NCBI GenBank assembly: GCA_003024985.2
Contig: PXIH01S0007594.1
DNA from: Euperipatoides rowelli
Taxonomy: Eukaryota > Onychophora > Udeonychophora > Euonychophora > Peripatopsidae
DNA length: 11,052 bases
Direction: 5' to 3' (one strand)
Below the pieces are notes generated by a model. It was not told where the DNA came from, made no database searches, and worked only from the letters and a program-made list of their open reading frames with translations. The position numbers were made by a program, and so were the translations under genes. How positions within the stretch are numbered: position 1 is the stretch's first letter; each line of letters begins with the position of its first letter. Shown in pieces: positions 6,683 through 11,052 of this stretch.

Positions 6683-9341
6683 GTAGAAACTATTTATTAT
6701 TACAGAAAAAGCACATGTTTTAGAATATTTATTTCACAAAAATGCTATGAAAAATAGTTATTTATTTTATTATATTCATAAATAATACATTTTACCACAG
6801 GAAATCCATATAAAAAGAATGATCAAAGAGATGGCAAAATACAAAAATATTCCCTTTCAGTTATTTAATAATTAAAGGAATTCAATTGCTTGGATTGCCT
6901 ACATATAAAATATTGAAATTGTATTATCCTCGACTATAATTAATCAAATTAAGTAGGAAACAAGTTGTTTATATACATTAAGATACAGTATATAACAAAC
7001 TTACCCATATGTAAATGTTGCTTAGAACAGTAGAATATCAATAAATTTGACCCAGACATTTCTAACTACATATGACCAGCTGTATTTAAATTAGTTCTGA
7101 GTAACAAAATCAATCTTTTTTTTTTTTCAATATAAAATATTTACAGGAGAATTTTATGAAAATCCTCTCAAAAGATATATAATGTTGTAGTGAGATTTTT
7201 TTCTTGTATGTAAGTAAGATTCCTTTACTTTAAAATATTTAAATTAATTCATAATATTTAATGTTAAATTATTAAAATTTTAACATACCAAATGCTAAAG
7301 ATAGTCAGTCACCAAAGTTTATAATTTTTTTTTAAAAAAGAAATCTTGTTAGCTTATAATATAGGCTATACTTTATTAACCATTGATTAAAATTTAAATC
7401 CTGCATTGCAAATGCTCCTGCTATCATAGCTTAATTTAATGATCTTTGAAATTATGCAATTTTTTAGTTACAATATATGAAGGTTTAACTGAGTATATTT
7501 TATGACTTTATTGATTTGCAAGTTCTTATTTTGTTAATAATTTGATGGAATAGGGGAATATATTTTTCATTTTTGTTTTAAACTGTTCAATTTGAAGACA
7601 CTTGTTAAGAAGATTATAAATCGTGTAAGTAATTGTAATAGAAGCCTAAAGAACACAAGGCTTTGCGTATTGAAAATTTGGTCTATTTTTTCAGATGAAT
7701 AATGATATTTTATATCAAGTGGAGAATGTGAAATTTACTTTAGGAATTTTGAAAATACTAGTGATATAATTAATGGAAAAATTAATTACGCTAAAAGTAT
7801 AATGTAAGTGAAAAAGAAATCTTGAATTTAATGCTGCAGACAAGTTACTGTAATTAATGTTATTGAACTTATTGTTTCTAATAAGCTCATGAATAATCAG
7901 ATGAAATCAACTTTCCTTCAACTGAGAATAGCTGCATTCTGAAAATTGGATTGTTTGGCATTGACTAGCAGCTGTGACAACATTCGACAAAAATTAAAGT
8001 TGCAAAATAGTTTAAGGCTCAAATTTGTGATACCGAACATTGTTATATTTTCTCATGAGATGAATGATATTTTATCTATCAAAAAGTCAATATACTCCAT
8101 GGAAATATAGAAAGAAAAAAAATTGAGAATTTTATAATACTCAGATTTGTGAAAGACTTTTGACAAATGATTTAAAACAAAATTTGAATAATGTGAAAAT
8201 CAATAGAACAACAGTTAATAACTGACCAGTTAAGAATTATTTTACTTTGTTTTAAAGTATTTAGTTTTGTATTTTGTAACTTTTATTGAGTTTGCGTATA
8301 TTTTATACATATGATGTTTTTTCTGTTATGTTAATTAAAGATCAACTGTAACGGATTATTTTACTTTTTTTTAATTATTGATTTTCTAAAAAAAACATTC
8401 TACTGGAAAAAAAAAATTAAAATGTATAAAAAAAAGTTATTTAAAGATAAAATTAAGACTATTGCTATCCTCAGTCTGAGATTACAAATTGAAACTTTCA
8501 CATTNTTTGGGGGTGTGAGATTAATTTGATGATGAAATAGTTTTCTGTGTAATGATTTAACATGTAAATAGAGGTATGTTCAACTTGTATTTAAAGATCA
8601 TTTTGAATTTAAAAAAAAAACAAATTGTATCATAATAGCACAAAGGATGAATTTGATTATAATTTTTTACAAGTATTTAAACACTTAATACATAGTATTT
8701 CCAGCTTTAAGCTGACTAAGATAGCAAATATTATATAGTTAAGTATAGCAAGTTATACTAATTTCCAGTCTATGACATCACAAAATATATACAGTGGACA
8801 ATGGTTTTTTAAGGGGAAGAGTAAAGACAATTATTTTAAAAATTATTCGCCATTTGTACGAAAGAGATTAAATGAGGCAGAAAAAAAAAAATGTTTGATT
8901 AAAAAAAATTTTTGCTTATCGTTTAGTGTGAGCTACATAGCGATTAAAGCACGGTACAGTGACCAGCCTATACAAAATATAAACTGATCCACTGAGTATG
9001 TCTACGGCGTATTTTTTGGCCTTAATTTAAAAAACTACTGTAGAGTTTTCTTCTCTTTTTTTTAAAAAAAAAATATAATAGTTTATAAAAATAACACTTC
9101 TCCTTAACTAATTTTTTTTTAAGTAAGACTAACTTTAATTACTTCAATAACAGCAAAATAAATACTTAACTAATTTCACAGCAAAATGTTTTTTTTTTTT
9201 AAATTTATTGTCTTGAAATAATAATACTGGCAAGAGTTTACTTTCTGGACTCCCAATATTGGTGCCACACTAGCATTAGAATATTAAATCTAGTAAACAA
9301 AGCACTGATTGAATGCAGAAAGGATGAAGGAATTAACTAAA
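6683..9341. other. AT-rich non-coding stretch
   Basis: No gene that I can support. The frame at 8772-8987 (71 codons) resembles no family I know and has a length expected by chance. An interrupted + strand frame at 7832-8107 is discussed as a weak finding. Many A and T runs are present (7119-7128, 8610-8619, 9188-9199 and others) together with one undetermined base at 8505. Confidence 0.6.
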
Positions 9342-9369
9342 ATGTTTTATATAAGCTGGTATAAAACAT
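9342..9369. repeat. hairpin, 10-bp stem
   Basis: ATGTTTTATA (9342-9351) is the reverse complement of TATAAAACAT (9360-9369), with an 8-nt loop TAAGCTGG. All stem pairs but two are A-T, so it may be chance in this composition. Confidence 0.5.
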
Positions 9370-9887
9370 ATTTTATATTGACGGCTACTTTTCTGCACGT
9401 CTTTTGAAAAAGTAAATAAATAAAGTTATGGAATTTATTAATAGTAGTAAAAGTTTCAAAACTCTTATTTTTTTTTTTTTTTTGAGAAATTAATTAGATT
9501 TGTTTTACACTTGTAAAAGCATTCTCCATAATTCATTTGGCTTTATTATTTTCTTTTTAATTATTAATTAGGCTATTGTAATTTAAAAATATACATCCTA
9601 TTATTAATAAAATTGGTTTAAAGTGAAAAGTACTGTAAATAGAAAGTTGCTTTGTGGTCAGGAATAGTATATGGTGAATATACGACTGGTCATTTTTTAT
9701 TCGCATTGTCTAACATTGAAAATGTGCACGTCATGCAATGGATGGTTGTATGATGATTTGTACACTATAATAATTTGTATGCAGGTTGTATAATCTAACT
9801 CGGGCTTAAAGAAATGCTGAAAAGAAAATTGAATCTAATTCCAGCTTTTCTGCTGTACATTAGCATTTTTTAAGCTTTTTGGCCATT
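9370..9887. other. AT-rich non-coding stretch
   Basis: Nothing recognised apart from the T16 run listed separately. Confidence 0.6.
9468..9483. repeat. homopolymer run, 16 T
   Basis: Sixteen consecutive T, the longest homopolymer noted in the window. It could be the poly(A) end of an old minus-strand retroposed copy, but no retroposon body or target duplication was recognised beside it. Confidence 0.8.
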
Positions 9888-9921
9888 TAAAAATAGTCAT
9901 ATGAGTAATTGACTATTTTTA
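9888..9921. repeat. hairpin, perfect 12-bp stem
   Basis: TAAAAATAGTCA (9888-9899) pairs perfectly with TGACTATTTTTA (9910-9921) around a 10-nt loop. The loop word ATGAGT (9901-9906) is itself complementary to ACTCAT (9921-9926), so a second, competing fold is possible. Confidence 0.7.
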
Positions 9922-11052
9922 CTCATACAATCAGAATTTTTGTTTTTACAAGATATTGTTTAAAAAAAGTTAAAAACCAAATTGTCTCTATGAACTAAGC
10001 TGGCCATCAGGTGAGAAAAACATAGGCTATCACTTAGCCTGTAAAAAGCATTACACTTATAAAGAAATATTTGTCATAGGCATAATTATTCAAAAAAAAA
10101 AAAAGGGCCAAAGGCATGAAGTCTAAATGTTGATATTTAAAAAAATGTCACTATAGATATAAAAGGTCATAATTGTTAGTTAAAATCATATATAGAAGGC
10201 AGAAAAATTGATGACAGAGAAATAAATAAATAAAATAAGAGCAAACTTAGCTCTACAAATGCGTATAAGTTTAAATTTTCAAAAAAATATTTATGGAAGG
10301 CAGGCAAACTTCCCCCAGGCCCAAGAAAGCATAAAAAAAAATAACACACACAAAAAGATGCCAAAATTGGATAGAGAGAGAGAGAGAGATACATTATACA
10401 AATATACTATATAAGCTTACCTGTATATAAATACACTATGTATAGTACATATGCAGTTTATAATTCACACAAATTTTCAGTCTATGTTGAGTAAAAGGAG
10501 TACAGCTCTAAATGCATCTTATATTTTCAACATAAATGGCATAATTAAAATAAAACAATTTTCACTAATATAATAGGCTTTATGTTTTTTAAACATAATT
10601 TCATTTGGCTTATAAAATGTAATGTTTTAACTTTTAATAATTATAATGTCTTTTATTCTTAATTAACAAGTTCATTTTTAATAAGTTTTAGTGCTGCCAA
10701 TACACCTAACAAATTACAAATTATATCAGTTTGTAGATTATAGATTACTAGCAAAAAGAGTTACCCAGTGACAACAAATAAGTTTTAAATATGTATCTCG
10801 GACTGTTTCTGGAGTAATTCAAGCTCCAGACTTTACTATACAGTTAGCCAGAAAACTTCTGAGCTCCTTTTACCCTAAATTTTCTAAAATCTAACCCTAG
10901 GGCAGGGAAGGTCATAGGGAGCATAAATAGCATCAGTCTAATATGTTTTAGCAGGACTTTCAAGTAAATCAAACATCATTGTGCTAGAATGAGTGGTTGT
11001 GGAAGAGTAGCAAACCTTTCCAATATACAGACATTTCTAGTATTTATTATAT
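9922..11052. other. AT-rich non-coding stretch at right end
   Basis: No gene recognised. The antisense frame at 10176-10394 is a low-complexity Leu, Ser and Phe shadow that starts in the (AG)n tract. The last 250 bases (about 10800-11050) are richer in G+C than the rest and contain TCTGGAG (10808-10814) facing CTCCAGA (10824-10830). This could be part of an exon or an old repeat, but no reading frame supports it. Confidence 0.55.
10373..10389. repeat. (AG)8 microsatellite
   Basis: An uninterrupted alternating AG tract of 17 bases. Confidence 0.9.

Noticed and set aside
8772-8987. 71-codon + strand frame as a small gene
   Set aside because: Length is at chance level, no family resemblance, no promoter or splice context.
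10176-10394. Antisense 72-codon frame resembling a membrane peptide
   Set aside because: It starts in the (AG)n microsatellite and its Leu, Phe and Ser richness reflects A-rich sequence on the other strand.

Overview
This window is an AT-rich eukaryotic non-genic stretch (roughly a quarter G+C by eye) full of homopolymer A/T runs, short inverted repeats and tandem repeats. It carries one recognisable coding relic: the decayed 3' part of a Ty1/copia-type LTR retrotransposon on the + strand, at about 3040-5583. No host gene, tRNA, rRNA, CRISPR array or bacterial operon is visible. Base composition, a copia-like pol and scattered single Ns (4695, 5863, 8505) fit a draft assembly of a compositionally AT-rich eukaryote. 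An animal is my guess, because such A-rich copia relatives are common in invertebrates, but the sequence alone does not settle the host.

Layout. 1-835: AT-rich sequence without genes, with a short word (CCGACATT) present three times. 841-889: a hairpin with a perfect 12-bp stem. About 970-1276: a degenerate array built on ATATTG/GATATATTG words, containing a perfect 42-bp palindrome at 1047-1088. 1277-2389: no feature seen. About 2390-3040: a minisatellite of some 15 copies of a ~45-bp unit, ending directly against the retrotransposon relic. 3040-5280: relics of gag nucleocapsid, aspartic protease, pre-integrase, reverse transcriptase and RNase H, broken by at least five frameshifts and three in-frame stops, with the integrase core missing. 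5309-5321: polypurine tract. About 5322-5583: the single remaining (3') LTR with an AATAAA. 5584-11052: AT-rich sequence with small hairpins, homopolymer runs and an (AG)n tract, and no convincing gene.

The domains follow the copia order (gag zinc knuckle, protease, integrase region, reverse transcriptase, RNase H, polypurine tract, LTR). The copy is dead: integrase is deleted, the second aspartate of the RT YVDD box reads Asn, frames are broken and no 5' LTR is visible. The most unusual structural points are the perfect 42-bp palindrome and the minisatellite abutting, and perhaps derived from, the 5' part of the element. I found no evidence of a new functional system.
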